Below are positions 23,080-34,470 of a stretch of 64,000 nt of DNA, piece after piece. This stretch comes from Rhizophagus clarus. Its lineage: Eukaryota > Glomeromycota > Glomeromycetes > Glomerales > Glomeraceae. The stretch's first letter is position 1. Every line of letters begins with the position of its first letter. The notes below the pieces were generated by a model, which saw only the letters and a program-made list of their open reading frames with translations, had not been told where the DNA came from and did not search any database. A program made the translations under genes and the position numbers. Location of the stretch: NCBI GenBank assembly GCA_015698045.1, contig BLAL01000086.1:124001-188000 (forward strand), written 5' to 3'.

Positions 23080-25604
23080 TATACCGTATAGCACTGACTA
23101 AAATACCCTGGGTCTAAATCAATTTACCCGATTTAAAAATTGAATTATACCCGTGGGTATTTTATGAGGTACAGGGTATATTAGACGGAAGGGTATTTTA
23201 TCACGGGAATATTATATAATGGGGGTATATCGTAAGGAGTATTGCTACACAGCTGATCCCAAATATAGGTATATATATTGTCATACCGAACAATCTGAAC
23301 GATTGTTTGGAGAATCGCTATTTTTATATTCTGGAAAACTGTAATATGTTTCATTTCGTTAATGGAAAATTGCAATATACTGGTACTCCATTTCATTTGC
23401 GTAATTTAACTTGTAGATTGTCCTTTTATTATAATTATTGCATTCATTAATAACTGATTTGGCAATATTTAGAACTGCAGGATGCTTCTATTAGCTTTTG
23501 TTCATTTCATTATTTTAACTTGTAAATTGTCCTTTTTATTATAATAATCGTGTTCATTAGTAACTGATTTGGCAATATTTAAAGCTACAGATACTTTTAT
23601 TAGTTTTTGATCATTCAATAAAATAATTATAAATAAAGATATGGTTGAAAATTTTTTCACTACTTTTTTCGTGTCCTTTTATCTTGTTTCATTACCAAAA
23701 TTTTTCTTTAATAAAGATGGCTCGTGGGAATTTTGAAATACGTCATGCTAGGGTCACAAGCAAGAGAAACTGGCACTGGTCAGCGAGAGAAAAATTAATG
23801 ATAATTATGTATTATGAAAGTGGCCATAGTAAACGATCAACAGCAGATAAATTTAATATTCAGCCAAAACAACTTCGTGAATGGATCAATAATAAAGAAA
23901 AGCTTTTGAACGTGGCTCCTTATACTCAAAGGTTAAATACAGGTGCACGTCCAAAATATCCATACCTTGAAGCTGAACTTATAGAATGGGTTAAAGAAGC
24001 GCGAAGTCAATTAAAAACAGTAACTCGTTATATGGTACAGGCTAAAGCACGTTTATTAGCTAAAAAAGAATCATACCAAGCCAATTATCCAGACATAAAA
24101 AATGCTAAATTTTCACAAAAGTGGGTTGATGGTTTTATGTCTCGTCATAAACTGGTTAATAGAAGGAAAACAACAGTTGCTCAGCGTCTTCCAAAAGATT
24201 ATGTAGAATAGCAAAGCAACTTCCTATCATATATTTTATATCGTAGAAATGAACACAATTATCTATTATCTTTAATTGGAAACATGGATGAAACGCCAAT
24301 GGCGTTTAATTTACCAAGTAATAATACAATTGAACAGTCAGGTACTAAAACTGTTTCAATTTTATCAACTGGACATGAACGTTCAAACTTTACTGTTGTT
24401 TTGGCTTGTATGGCTGATGGGACAAAACTTCCACCAGTTATTATTTTTAAACTTAAAAATATTCCGCGAGAGGTGTTTCCTGATGGTGTAATAATTCGTA
24501 CTAATCCTGAAGGTTGGATGAATGAAAGCGAGATGACTTGGTAGATAGAAAATGTTTGGACAAGACGTGCAAGCTGAAACAATAATCCAAGGTCTCTTTT
24601 GGTATTGGATTCCTTTTCTGCACACAAAACTGATGTTGTAAAGCAAAGGTTCCATGAAAAGAAAACTGATTTAGCAGTTATTCCAGATGGACTAACTTCT
24701 CGTTTACAACCGCTTGATGTATCTCTAAATAGGTCTTTTAAAGCAAAGGTAATTAATCCACTTGTAATTAATTCACTTCAGCTTTTTAAATAAATAATTT
24801 AAACTAACTTTTAAATTAGGTAAGAAATCTTTATAATAATTGGATGAGCGAAGCCATCAAAGATTACACACCATCTGGGAAAATCAAAAGACCATCTTAC
24901 TCTCTCGTAGCAAGCTGGGTAAAGGAAGGTTGGGATGCTATTGATACCAGCATGATTAGACGATTATTCAAATGTTGTGGCATTTCGAACGCTACTGATG
25001 GAACAGAAGATACTTTAATTTTTGATTTTAATCAACTAGAAAGTAAGATCAATAGAGAAAATTTGGGAAGAGAAGTTGAAGAGGATGGCAAAAATAATGA
25101 TAAAGAAAATGAAAGTGAATCAGAAGGTAATGACAGAAATGAATTGGAAGATGATGAAAGTGAATTAAAAGATAACTATTATGAAGAGAATGAAGAACAA
25201 ACTGTAATTCAAGACTGGAGTTAATAATTTCAATCCATTACCAAACACTAAAGTTTCACACATATTATTGTAATAAAATATTGTGAAAATAAAACTATTT
25301 TTAGAGTTAACATTTTACTTCGTATATCTGATATTCATTAAAAAGTTTATGATTATTGCAATATTGGTTAAAGTAACACACTTCATTGGTTAATTAAGTA
25401 CAAAGTTTATTGGCTAAATTGAGCAAGGCAGTTTATTGGTCAATTGTAATATATCCGGGTCTATATCAATTTATCTAATTTAAAAATTAAATTATACCCG
25501 GGTCTGAATCAAAAAAAATTTTTTTAAACTCAATAAAATACTCAGGTATAGTATAATGAGGGTATGCCAAAAAGGGGATCTTTTAGTCAGTACTATACGG
25601 TATA
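23080..25604 (+). mobile_element. pogo/Tc5-type DNA transposon, 2.5 kb, inactive
   Basis: Inverted termini are TATACCGTATAGCACTGACT at the left and the inverse of TATACCGTATAGTACTGACT at the right, with TA on both sides. That is the pogo/Tc1 target signature. Subterminal repeats around ATACCCGGGTCTAAATCAAT are also inverted (about 23108-23175 and 25448-25510). The element contains one transposase gene with internal stops (23717-25224). Confidence 0.85.
23717..25224 (+). pseudogene. CENP-B/pogo-like transposase (HTH-psq, HTH-Tc5, DDE_1), disabled
   Basis: The enzyme family cuts and pastes DNA through a DDE/D catalytic core. Domains in order: an N-terminal psq-type helix-turn-helix (about residues 17-50, WSAREKLMIIMYYESGHSKR), a Tc5-type HTH (about 90-150), then DDE_1 with the acidic residues visible in NMDETPMAF, LLVLDSFSAHKTD and PLDVSLNRSFK. 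One GT-AG intron of 71 nt is inferred at 24749-24819, with an ACTAAC branch-site-like motif before the acceptor. The frame is broken by TAG at 24209, TAG at 24542 and TGA at about 24575. All three look like point substitutions. The C-terminus is acidic (residues encoded about 25050-25200). It therefore cannot make a full transposase. Confidence 0.85.
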
Positions 25605-25642
25605 TATATTTGCTAAAAATCATTTAAATAATATTTGTATAT

Positions 25643-26797
25643 AGGGCTCTAATCAGTTTTAGTAATTACTGAACTATATTGACCAGTTTTGGTATTGGAG
25701 TGGTTTTAATTTTATAATTTATCAAACTGAAACTTTCAGTTTTGGTATCAATTTTGCGATTTACCAAACTGATTTATTGATAATAAAAACATTTTTTTTT
25801 ATGAGAAAAACATTTTTTTATTAAATAATGTAGTTAAAAAAAATGTTATAAAATGTTTTTTTATATAAACATTTGATATAAAAAATAATGTTTTACAATG
25901 TTATTTTTGCGAAACTTGTAAAAAATGTTGTGAAATATTTTTTATATAAACAATTTATTATGAAAAATAATATTTCACAACGTTATTTTTGCAAAACTTG
26001 TAAAAAATATTGCGAAATATTTTTTACATAAACGATTTGATAAAAAAAAAATAATATTTTGCAATGTTATTTTTGTGAAACTTGTAAAAAATATTGCGAA
26101 ATATTTTTTACATAGATAATTTAATATGAAAAATAACATTTTGCAATGTTATTTTTGCGAACATTGTAAAAAATGTTGTGAAATGTTTTTTACATAAACA
26201 TTTGATATAAAAAATAACATTTTGCAACATTATTTTTATAGAACTTGTAAAAAACGTTGTGAAACATTTTTTGCATAGACAATTTAATATGAAAAATAAC
26301 ATTTCACAATATTATTTTTGCAAACATTATAAAAAATATTGCGAAATATTTTTTACATAAACGTTTGATATAAAAAATAATATTTTACAATATTATTTTT
26401 GCAAAATTTGTAAAAAATTTTGTGAAACATTTTTTACATCAGAAATTTAATATAGAAAACAACATTTTGCAACATTATTTCCTTTTTATTTAAAAACATT
26501 GCAAACCGTTTTTATAAAATGATTTAATATAAAAAACATCTCACAACAATTTTTTTGTCACTTTAATAAAAAATATTACAAAACGTTTTTTATGGATGAT
26601 TTGATAAAAAAAATCATTTTACAACTTTTTTTTTGCTAAATGTTATGAAACATTTTTTTACTAAAAATTTTTAGTAAATCAGTTCAGTTTTTAGTAATTA
26701 CTGATTAGTTTCAGTAATCATTAATACCAATACTGATCAATTTGGTTTGATATCAGTTTTTGCAAAAACTGAACCAAACTGAACTGATCAGAATCCT
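25643..26797. mobile_element. Foldback (MULE-like) element D, about 1.16 kb
   Basis: Ends AGGGCTCTAATCAG (25643) and CTGATCAGAATCCT (ending 26797) are inverted. The 10-bp sequence ATTTGTATAT is perfectly duplicated outside them (25633-25642 and 26798-26807). Subterminal zones of CAGTTTTGGTA/ACCAAACTGA words lie in opposite orientation. The interior is a tandem array. Non-coding. This is the cleanest member of the family. Confidence 0.85.
25790..26660. repeat. Interior tandem array of foldback element D, about 88-bp unit
   Basis: About nine degenerate units, each containing an ACATTTTGCAAC-type word, TTATTTTTGCGAAACTTG and AAAAAATGTTGTGAAAT. Adjacent words are inverted copies of each other (TTGCAA/TTGCGAAA), so each unit can fold. 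Confidence 0.8.
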
Positions 26798-26807
26798 ATT
26801 TGTATAT

Positions 26808-27150
26808 AATACTGTATTTAAATATACATATAAATAAGTTTACTATAAATTTATTTTGATTATTAAAAACTTAATAATTTTTACTAATATGCATTCTTCT
26901 TCTAAAAGTATTATAATTTTAAAAGTTCTTAATAATAAGTTTTGGATTTATATAATTGATATTTTTTTAATTAAAAAGTTTTAGATAATCCAATATTAAT
27001 TTTAAATACAATCTTAAATAAAGTTTTAAATAGTTTAAAATTATTTAAAAATTCAAATTTTTATCAAATTAAAAGATAAAAAAAAAAATATAATACTAAA
27101 TATTAAAAGTAAATATCTAATAAATTATATGAATAAATAATATTAAAAAA
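26808..27150. other. A+T-rich spacer
   Basis: No gene or element was seen. Confidence 0.4.
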
Positions 27151-27347
27151 GGATTTTATTTTTTTTGCATCTGTGATATATTGTACTTTGAAAATTCTAG
27201 ACAAAATTATGTAATGCTAAGTAAAATTAAATATATAATATTTAACTAAAGATGTAAAAAATAAATTTTTTATAACTGAAAAAATTCTAAGTTTTCAAAA
27301 TACATATAAAAAAATAAAAAAGAGAGAGATGTGATATAAGTGACAAA
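27151..27347. mobile_element. Left part of MITE copy interrupted by a retroposon
   Basis: Diverged match to the MITE at 19635-19878: GGATTTTATTTTTTTTGCAT then CTGTGATATATTG, down to GATGTGATATAAGTGACAAA. The remaining 3' end resumes at about 29409 (ATATAAGTGACAAAAAAGG...GCATTGCA). The MITE is therefore older than the retroposon. Confidence 0.7.
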
Positions 27348-29367
27348 GAAGACTCTTTCTTGCAGATCTGTGAACCAAATTTTTACGGAAGAAATATTTT
27401 TATTTTTATCATGAAGAAAGATTTTTTGCTAAGTAAACCAGCTCCAAAAACAGCATCAATGTCTTCTACGACCCAAGTTACCTCTACCTCTGCTTTAAAG
27501 AGTATTCCTTCTAACCGTTTTCATGATGTTATAGCAGAATTTATTTCAGCCATCCTAGGAACAAACCCAATTTTTTGTTTTGGCTCACTATCAGTTAAAG
27601 ACCCTGGAGCCCTCGAACAATTTTTCCACAAATACTCGGACCAAATAGTCCCTCTGGAACTGCTGTCAGAACGCTTTGACGAAGGCTGCGTTTCCTACCC
27701 CGTAGCTCAGTTTATTGTTACACTTTTCAATATCTTTCTCTTGGACGATGAACCCCGTAAAATTTTACTCATGGATTCTGAAATTCGCCGAGCGTTGAAA
27801 ATTGCAAGTAAATAAACCCCCCAATATGGAAAATCTAGGGAATCCTATGCACCAATCAGACACGTCGATGAATTTTGACGCTTTTGATACAAATTCGATA
27901 GGATCATTGGATGATGTGAATGACGTATTAGTCTCTACACCTTCACGTAAAGTCACACCCACACCTGTCACGTCCTTGACCAAATCTCAGAAAAGGAGCG
28001 CTAAAAAGAAAGCCTGTAAGGAGAAATAAAAGTTGCAATTACAGACTCCTTTTGGACTGGATGAACAAGTAGTGCCCACTTTTAGCACAGAATTTCCTGA
28101 GTATACACCCTCTAAACCTTCTGGTTCAAGGACGGTTACTTTTAAACAAAGTATTCTTTCTCCTCCCTCCACACCCTATAAGCAGCAGTTGAAGCGAGAT
28201 TCTAAACCACAATCAACGCCTATAGACAATGGAAAGAAATTAAAACAGAAAGCGACAGACAATACTCTAAAGAATGGAAATGTTATCATTACTGGATATA
28301 TTCCTCAAGATCAGGAACAAGCACAACTATTGGATCTTGTAGTCTATGATATTCTGGCCAAATGGAATAACTATACTCTGTTGGCCAATTTAGGACGATG
28401 GGGTAAGGTCATTTCAGTCAGCACTAGGGTGCACAAGAAGTATTTATCAGTAAGGATTAGACTGATTCCTGACCACGAGTGCTTGAAATGCTACAACAGA
28501 AGGGACTGGACCGTCAACTTGGGAGGAATCCCTGTTCGATGGTTTTCTGCTTCCTGGAATCTTTCAGAAAGGAAACAACGAGAAAAGTTCTAAGCTGTCG
28601 TGTACAACCTTTCAGAAGACATGACGGATGCCTCCTTATTCCCAAATGGACGCCCTCACCAATTTTTGTTGGATAGCGGCATAAAATCCTTTAAAATAGT
28701 TAAAGAAATGGACAGATCTAAAAAGCTGATAGGTTATTTTGACACTTGGGATAATGTTTCCAACTGCATTAATAACCCCCAGCTTTGGAATGGCGTTAGA
28801 ATCTCTTGGTGCCGTTATTCCACTCCCAACTTCAAGAATTTACGTAGACCTGCTCAAATTGGCAATGCAGACAACTCCTCACAGATACCCAAAGGGTCAA
28901 ATTTTTTTTAGGTTCTAATACTAATAACCGCAAGAACGATCATAATAAAACTTCTAAATCTGGACGTTCTACCAAGAAGTTCGATCACTCAAGAAATGCC
29001 CAGTCTAAGAAGCTGGATGTGAAACATTTAATTGCTGGGCTGAAAGCATTATTAGAACATTATGTTTAGTTTAGTTGGGAGGGATAGATAGAAGATTCCA
29101 CACTAACTTCTTGTCATGCTTTGCATTCGCTTTACATAATGTTATTTTGTTTTATTAGATCGTAGAATTTTTCTTTTTCTTTTTTCGTTTTCCTTTATAC
29201 CTTGATCAATTCTATAACTAGACTTCCTATTATATTAAAGAGAATAGGCTAGGGATATAGTAGTCATAAGATAGTTTGTGACTCTAGTGTGGGGAACGGG
29301 CTGGCTTTTTCATTCCTGATCTTTTGTAACCTTTTCTATCTTTTTTTCAGTAATAAAAGCATTTCTT

Positions 29368-29408
<41 letters not shown>
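27348..29408 (+). mobile_element. PolyA-tailed LINE-type retroposon carrying only an ORF1-like gene
   Basis: A perfect 14-bp target duplication ATATAAGTGACAAA flanks it (27334-27347 and 29409-29422), and it ends in about 35 A residues (from 29375). A TAATAAAAGCATTTC signal-like motif precedes the tail. G+C is clearly higher than the surroundings. The only coding content is one broken gene (27411-29069). No reverse transcriptase or endonuclease is present. I infer an ORF1-only element mobilised by L1-type machinery in trans, or a processed copy of a LINE ORF1 transcript. Confidence 0.8.
27411..29069 (+). pseudogene. Retroposon ORF1-like gene with stops and frameshifts
   Basis: The reading frame starts at ATG 27411 (MKKDFLLSKPAPKTASMSS). 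A helical segment of about 95 residues follows. The frame shifts near 27802-27815 and continues to TAA 28027, reopens in the same frame to TAA 28591, then to a T run at 28901-28909, where it shifts again. It finishes at TAG 29067 with KHLIAGLKALLEHYV. The middle part (about 28280-28860) contains VIITGYIP, ECLKCYNRRDW and SWCRYSTPNFKNLRR, which resembles the RNA-binding ORF1/gag-like proteins of fungal LINEs. I cannot name a domain with certainty. It is a dead copy. Confidence 0.65.
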
Positions 29409-29414
<6 letters not shown>

Positions 29415-29653
29415 GTGACAAAAAAGGATATAATGCATTGCAAAAGTAAAAAATTATAAAATTCTTAAAAAAATACTTTAATTTTAATTAATTATAATTA
29501 TTTTAAAATCCTTAATTATTAATTAAAATTAAATTAAAATCAGATATAATTTTAATCTAAATTAAATATTTAATTATATAATTTATTTAAAATCTATTTA
29601 ATAAAAAAAAAATTTTAATTTAAATAAATTTTAAATAGATTTTAGATAAATGA

Positions 29654-29805
29654 GGTCTTTGCAATAGAAAGGTATAAAATCCAAAAAAAATTTTAAATTT
29701 ACTTTATATACTAATTATGTTTTTTATACTAAAATAAATATAAGTTTAATATTAATTAAATTTTTATTTTTTTTTAAGTTTCATACCTTTCTATTGCAAA
29801 GATCC
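29654..29805. mobile_element. Short MITE, about 152 bp
   Basis: Inverted ends GGTCTTTGCAATAGAAAGGT at the left and the inverse of GGATCTTTGCAATAGAAAGG at the right enclose about 100 bp of A/T. Non-coding. No clear target duplication. Confidence 0.75.
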
Positions 29806-29835
29806 CAAATATTTAAACATCAAATTATTTAATTA

Positions 29836-29935
29836 ATCTAGAGTAAAGCAAAGACTATATATGTCTATTTAATTAATGGTCATACAAAATATTTGTCAAT
29901 CTGCCTGCTTGAAAATTGAGTTGATATATGATTTG
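29836..29935. repeat. Diverged copy of the GTCCGGAG MITE family
   Basis: AGAGTAAAGCAAAGACTATA followed by TGTCTATT...GGTCATACAAAAT...CTGCCTGCTTGAAAATTGAG matches the element at 46747-46871 in order, with many transitions. A still more decayed copy begins at about 37047. Confidence 0.65.
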
Positions 29936-30079
29936 TTTCTTTATGATAATACACATGTAATATGTACTACTATTAAAATCTGTTATTTAGTTGCGTAATA
30001 TTTATTGTTTTTTTCTAAAATGTTTTTAGTTTTTATAGGAATGTTGTAAATACAAACTAAAGGTAAATAGAAAAAGAAA

Positions 30080-32010
30080 AAATTTTTTTTTATTTATAAT
30101 AAGAAATGTCTCTAACAAACCAATTTTTCTTCTTTTTATAAAAACACTAAGCATTTAGACACAACTTTAAGTTAGTAGAGATAAGATTTTTTTAATTAAT
30201 ATTTCTTTCTTTTTTTCATAAAAATATACTGTTAAACAGTTGTTAAACACAAACCTAAGAATATTTCACTTTAAGCAACTCTTCAGTTCTTTGATTGCAA
30301 TATTTTAGTAGACTATTTTTCTTTTTTTTTATTTAATAAATATGTTTTTAATATTTCATTTTATTACTTTTTTATAGACGGCTTTTTGAAATTTCATGAA
30401 CATAGATTCAGTAACTTTTTTCAATTATTTTGATAAAGAGTGAAATAGAGTATTTTGAATTATTAACATATAGTTTTGTTTATAAATTATTTTTTTTTAG
30501 GTAGTTTCTTCTTGATTTTTTTGCTTTAGATTAATTCTTTTAACAAAATGATTACTAACATTTCATTATTTTCTTTTGTAGCTAATTATTCAATATTTGA
30601 ATAACACGTTATAAGTATGGTGAAAGGTATTTCATTTTCACACTAATTAATTCTTTTTGCTAAACTTCACTAATAATGTTTCATTTCTTTTTTTTTAAAT
30701 GGTTTGAAACTTTAAAAAGTTTTAGGTTGATTTTAATATTTTTTTTATCTTTTATTTTAATAAAACTTTACTTACGTTTTGTTATTTTTTTCTTCTTTTC
30801 AAATGATATTTTTTGGATTTAGAACATGTGAATTTTTTAAATAACCAGATCTTTAGAAGTAAAAATTTGATAAAGAACTTCAATAATATTTTTTTTAAAA
30901 AATTATTTCTTTTAAAAAAACTTTTTACTAACATTTAGATTTTTCTTTTTTTAGGCTGTATACTAATGTTTCAAGCGAAACTGTTTTGTGATTGGTGAAA
31001 CGTTTCGCCTTTTTGATCAAATTCTGAAACTCTTGCCCAAACCTCCGTAATCTCCTCATAAACTTCGTTTATTAACTTGTAATTAAATTTTTATCTATTT
31101 ATTTATTATTGTGAAAATCAAATTATATATTGTACATCAATTATCACAAAACAAAATGCACAAGTTGTAACAAAAAAATGTTGTTAATGCTCGTTAGAAT
31201 TTGTATAATGTACAGTACATACGTCATTAAGTGCCGATTTGCGTCAGATATGAATCTATTAGTGACAATTTTATAATGCCTTAAAAGAGTTTGGCCAGCA
31301 TTAAGAAGTTTCGGAGGTTTCACCACAAGGTCATATGCAAATGCACCAATTAAAAGTTTCGCCAAGTTTCGAAAATTTCGCCAGATTTCAAAAGTTTCGC
31401 CAAGTTTCAGAAATTATGCCAGTTTCAGAATTTTGCACTTGTGGCGAAATCAGTCTCACCAAGTTTCAGAAGTTTTGCCAAAAATTAGGTTTCAATTTTG
31501 CCCGAAACACTACTATACAAGAATTTGGTAGGAAAGAAAATGCGTTTTTTAAACTATTTAACAAAACTTATTTTTAACATTTTAATTCTTTTCTTTATTT
31601 TTTTAGATAACTAGAATTTTAGTTTGATGCATAAATTATCAGTTTTTGAAAAGAATTTTTTTTTAAAATTTATTTTACTTTTATCAAAGTATTTACTAAC
31701 ATTTCAATTTACTTTTTTAGATAAAAAGGATTTTAGACACCTTTTAGAAACTTAAATGCATAGAATTTTATTCTATGTTTACGTAGGAATTAGATAGTAT
31801 TGGCTTATTAGGTTTTTACAACAGATTTTGGTTTTAAATGACTTGGATGTGAAAGGGTAAATTTTTGCTTGGAACTTGGTAATATTTTTCTTTAAAGAGC
31901 CTGGATGTAGAATTTTAAAGTGAGAAACAGGTAATTTTTTTATAATAATTTTCTTTTTAATGAAATGTTTTTTAACGTCATTTTTTTACGACCAGTATTT
32001 GGACATGAAA
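30080..32010. repeat. Degenerate array of splice-acceptor-like modules
   Basis: The phrase TTTACTAACATTTCATTTCT followed by a T tract and often TAG recurs at about 30100, 30205, 30310, 30550, 30665, 30770, 30925, 31570, 31685 and 31960. The shortest intervals are near 110 bp. Each copy has the order branch-site-like CTAAC, pyrimidine tract, AG. The sequence between modules is variable and does not give a protein. Confidence 0.5.
30957..31520. mobile_element. MITE-like insertion built of TTTCGCCAAG words
   Basis: Left end TGTATACTAATGTTTCAAGC and right end, read inversely, TGTATAGTAGTGTTTCGGGC match at about 75%. The interior holds short AAGTTTCGCCAAGTTTCnAA repeats (31345-31480) and is richer in G+C than the flanks. 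The target duplication is not clear. It interrupts the array at 30080-32010. The open frames across it only read the repeats. Confidence 0.55.
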
Positions 32011-33469
32011 AATTTGATGAAATTTTTATTTAAAGTATACAGTGAGAGTATAAATAAAATTAAAAATCTAACTTTAATTATAATTATCTAAGATTCTATA
32101 CTAATATTAAAATAATATTAAAATAATATTATTAAAATAAATTTAATAATATTGATTAAATTAAAGTTTTATAAAATAAAATACAATATTTTTTAAGTTT
32201 TAAAAAAATAAATATATAAAAAATTTTAATTAAAAAAAAAAATCAGAAATTATTATCTAGTATTATTTATAGTATTTCTTTTATTATACTCTTCAGATAA
32301 AGTATCTATCTTAATATATTAAATATATAATATATAAATTTATTTAATACTTATATTTAATAATTATTATTATAAACCAAATTTAAAATTTTATATATTA
32401 AATCCTTTTAATACTATTAAAATAGAAATTATATTTAAGATACTATTTAATTTTAAACTGAATAAATTGTAAAAAACCTAAAGTACTTTAAATAGTATTA
32501 AATGGTATATTATTTATTAAATAGAAAAAAAAATCAAATCAAAATAATGTTATTATTGTTATATTTTAATAATAATATATAATAAAGAAATTTATTAAAA
32601 TAAATAATAATAAAAAAAAAGAACTTTAAAATTTTAAATTTTAAATAATGTAATTTCTAATGCTTTCTTAATTAATTTTGAATTTATTAAGTTTTATTAA
32701 AAATTTATAGTTTTATATAATTTAAAATTATATAAAGATTATAAGTTTTAATAAAGTTTCATAATTATATAAAGACTATAAGTTTTAATAAAATTTTTTG
32801 AAAGCTAATTAATTATAATAAAATATTGAAAAAAAATTATTTAAATTATTTTACTATTATAATAATAATTCTTTTTTCATATTATTTTATAATGAAAAAT
32901 TTTTGTATTTTTTATCTGATAATTAATTAACTTTTAAATAGAAAAATATAGAAAAATATAAAATTTGATAATTTTAAATGTAATTTATTGTTGTAAAAAT
33001 GGATTATATATATGTCTTATATATATATACTGTATTTTTTCTTATATAAATACCTTTTAATATTATTTTTATTTCGATTTGAAGTATATTACTTTATATA
33101 ATAAATTATACTTAAATTTATACTTAATTCTCTAAATAATTTTTTTAAATACTTTATTAGCATATCGTATAAATAATCTATACACAAAATTAATATTAAT
33201 CGTTAACTGTTAATAATTAGATATATTTTTTAATGCCGTAAAAATTATAATTCCGATCAGAGTTAAAATTATGCTTTTATTTTATTTAACGATAGATAAA
33301 ATACTAAAGGAAACAATATCAAGTTAATCAAATTTTGTTTTACCATTTATATTCTCATTTTTTTTGATTCGGGTAAGATCGGGTAACGGAAATTACCTTG
33401 ATTCCGCTGATTTACGAAAAATTACATGTATTGTCTGTGTTTTTATATTATCTTGGATCATTCTCAATC
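32011..33469. other. A+T-rich intergenic sequence upstream of the SPRY gene
   Basis: Mostly A/T with short TA runs. No gene was supported. The last 200 bp regains some G/C and probably contains the promoter of the SPRY gene. Confidence 0.4.
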
Positions 33470-34470
33470 ATGACCCAAATCACTAAATTAAATAAACCTC
33501 AACTGTCTATTCCAAATTATCTACGAGATACTTGGATAGATAAACATAATAAAACCTCCTTTAAACCCATACAACTACCTACGCACTGGAATCCTAGCGA
33601 GTGCTCGCCTAATTTGAAGATTCAAGATGGGCTTCGGCTTTTATATATAGGACTTGGAAGAAATATTTATGATACTGGAGCCGTGAGAGCTAATTGTCCT
33701 ATTCCTTTTGAAGCTGGAATATACTATTTTGAAATGGAGATTATCGACATGGGTGAACGAGGGTATGTTTCAAATCTATTCATTCCACCGAACGTTTGTA
33801 CAATAAGCGAAAAATTTCCTCTCAAAATAGGAATATTGGTTTGGGATTTGGAAAGCAAAGTTGTCCTCTCACTAGAATGCCAGGATGGGAAAAAGATTCA
33901 ATAGGATATCATGGTGATGATGGGTAATTAATCGATTCTAGGAGAATGGATAATTTTTTAAAAATAAACTAATATCACTTATTCAATTTTAAGATTGGTC
34001 TTCTTTCAAAACCCTGTTGGCAGAGAATATGGTGCTTTATATTCAACTGGAGATACAGCTGGATGTGGAATTAATTTCTTAAATGGAACTGTATTTTTTA
34101 CAAAGAATGGAATTCACTTAGGTAATACTCCACGAAATCGTTATAGTAACTGTGAAAGTTTTATTTAATTTTTTTTTTCTTTTATTGAATAATAGGTATT
34201 GCATCAACACATATATTTGATGGAGACATATATCCAACTGTTGGATTAATAAGTCCTAATGAATGTGTTGAAATAAATTTTGGACTGAAGCCTTTTAAAT
34301 TTAATATTGATCAATATGCAAAGGTATTTTTCTTTGTTTGATGCAATTATTTATGCGATCTTATATAGCCGATTATTTACTATTATTTTTATATTATTAT
34401 TTGATAGTATGCATTTGCTATTGCTGAAGATCAAAAAAACAAGATGAGAAAGGATTTACAATCTAATTAA
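33470..34470 (+). CDS. SPRY-domain (RanBPM-like) protein, five exons
   Basis: Inferred exons 33470-33762, 33831-33923, 33994-34121, 34196-34323 and 34408-34470 join in phase to 234 codons, all with GT-AG introns of 68-84 nt. The product is mostly one SPRY domain, a beta-sandwich protein-interaction module. It has LRLLYIGLG and [12 protein letters not shown] before exon 2, the hallmark [16 protein letters not shown] (about residues 114-129), then [20 protein letters not shown] and [11 protein letters not shown]. These match the RanBPM/Ssh4 type of SPRY. No LisH, CTLH, BTB or membrane segment was found, so it is a stand-alone SPRY protein, a type expanded in these fungi. Its partner is unknown. 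The ATG at 33470 was chosen because upstream sequence in frame lacks another ATG. Confidence 0.85.

Noticed and set aside
31335..31577. 80-codon frame rich in FxxF
   Set aside because: Reads the TTTCGCCAAG repeats of a MITE-like insertion.
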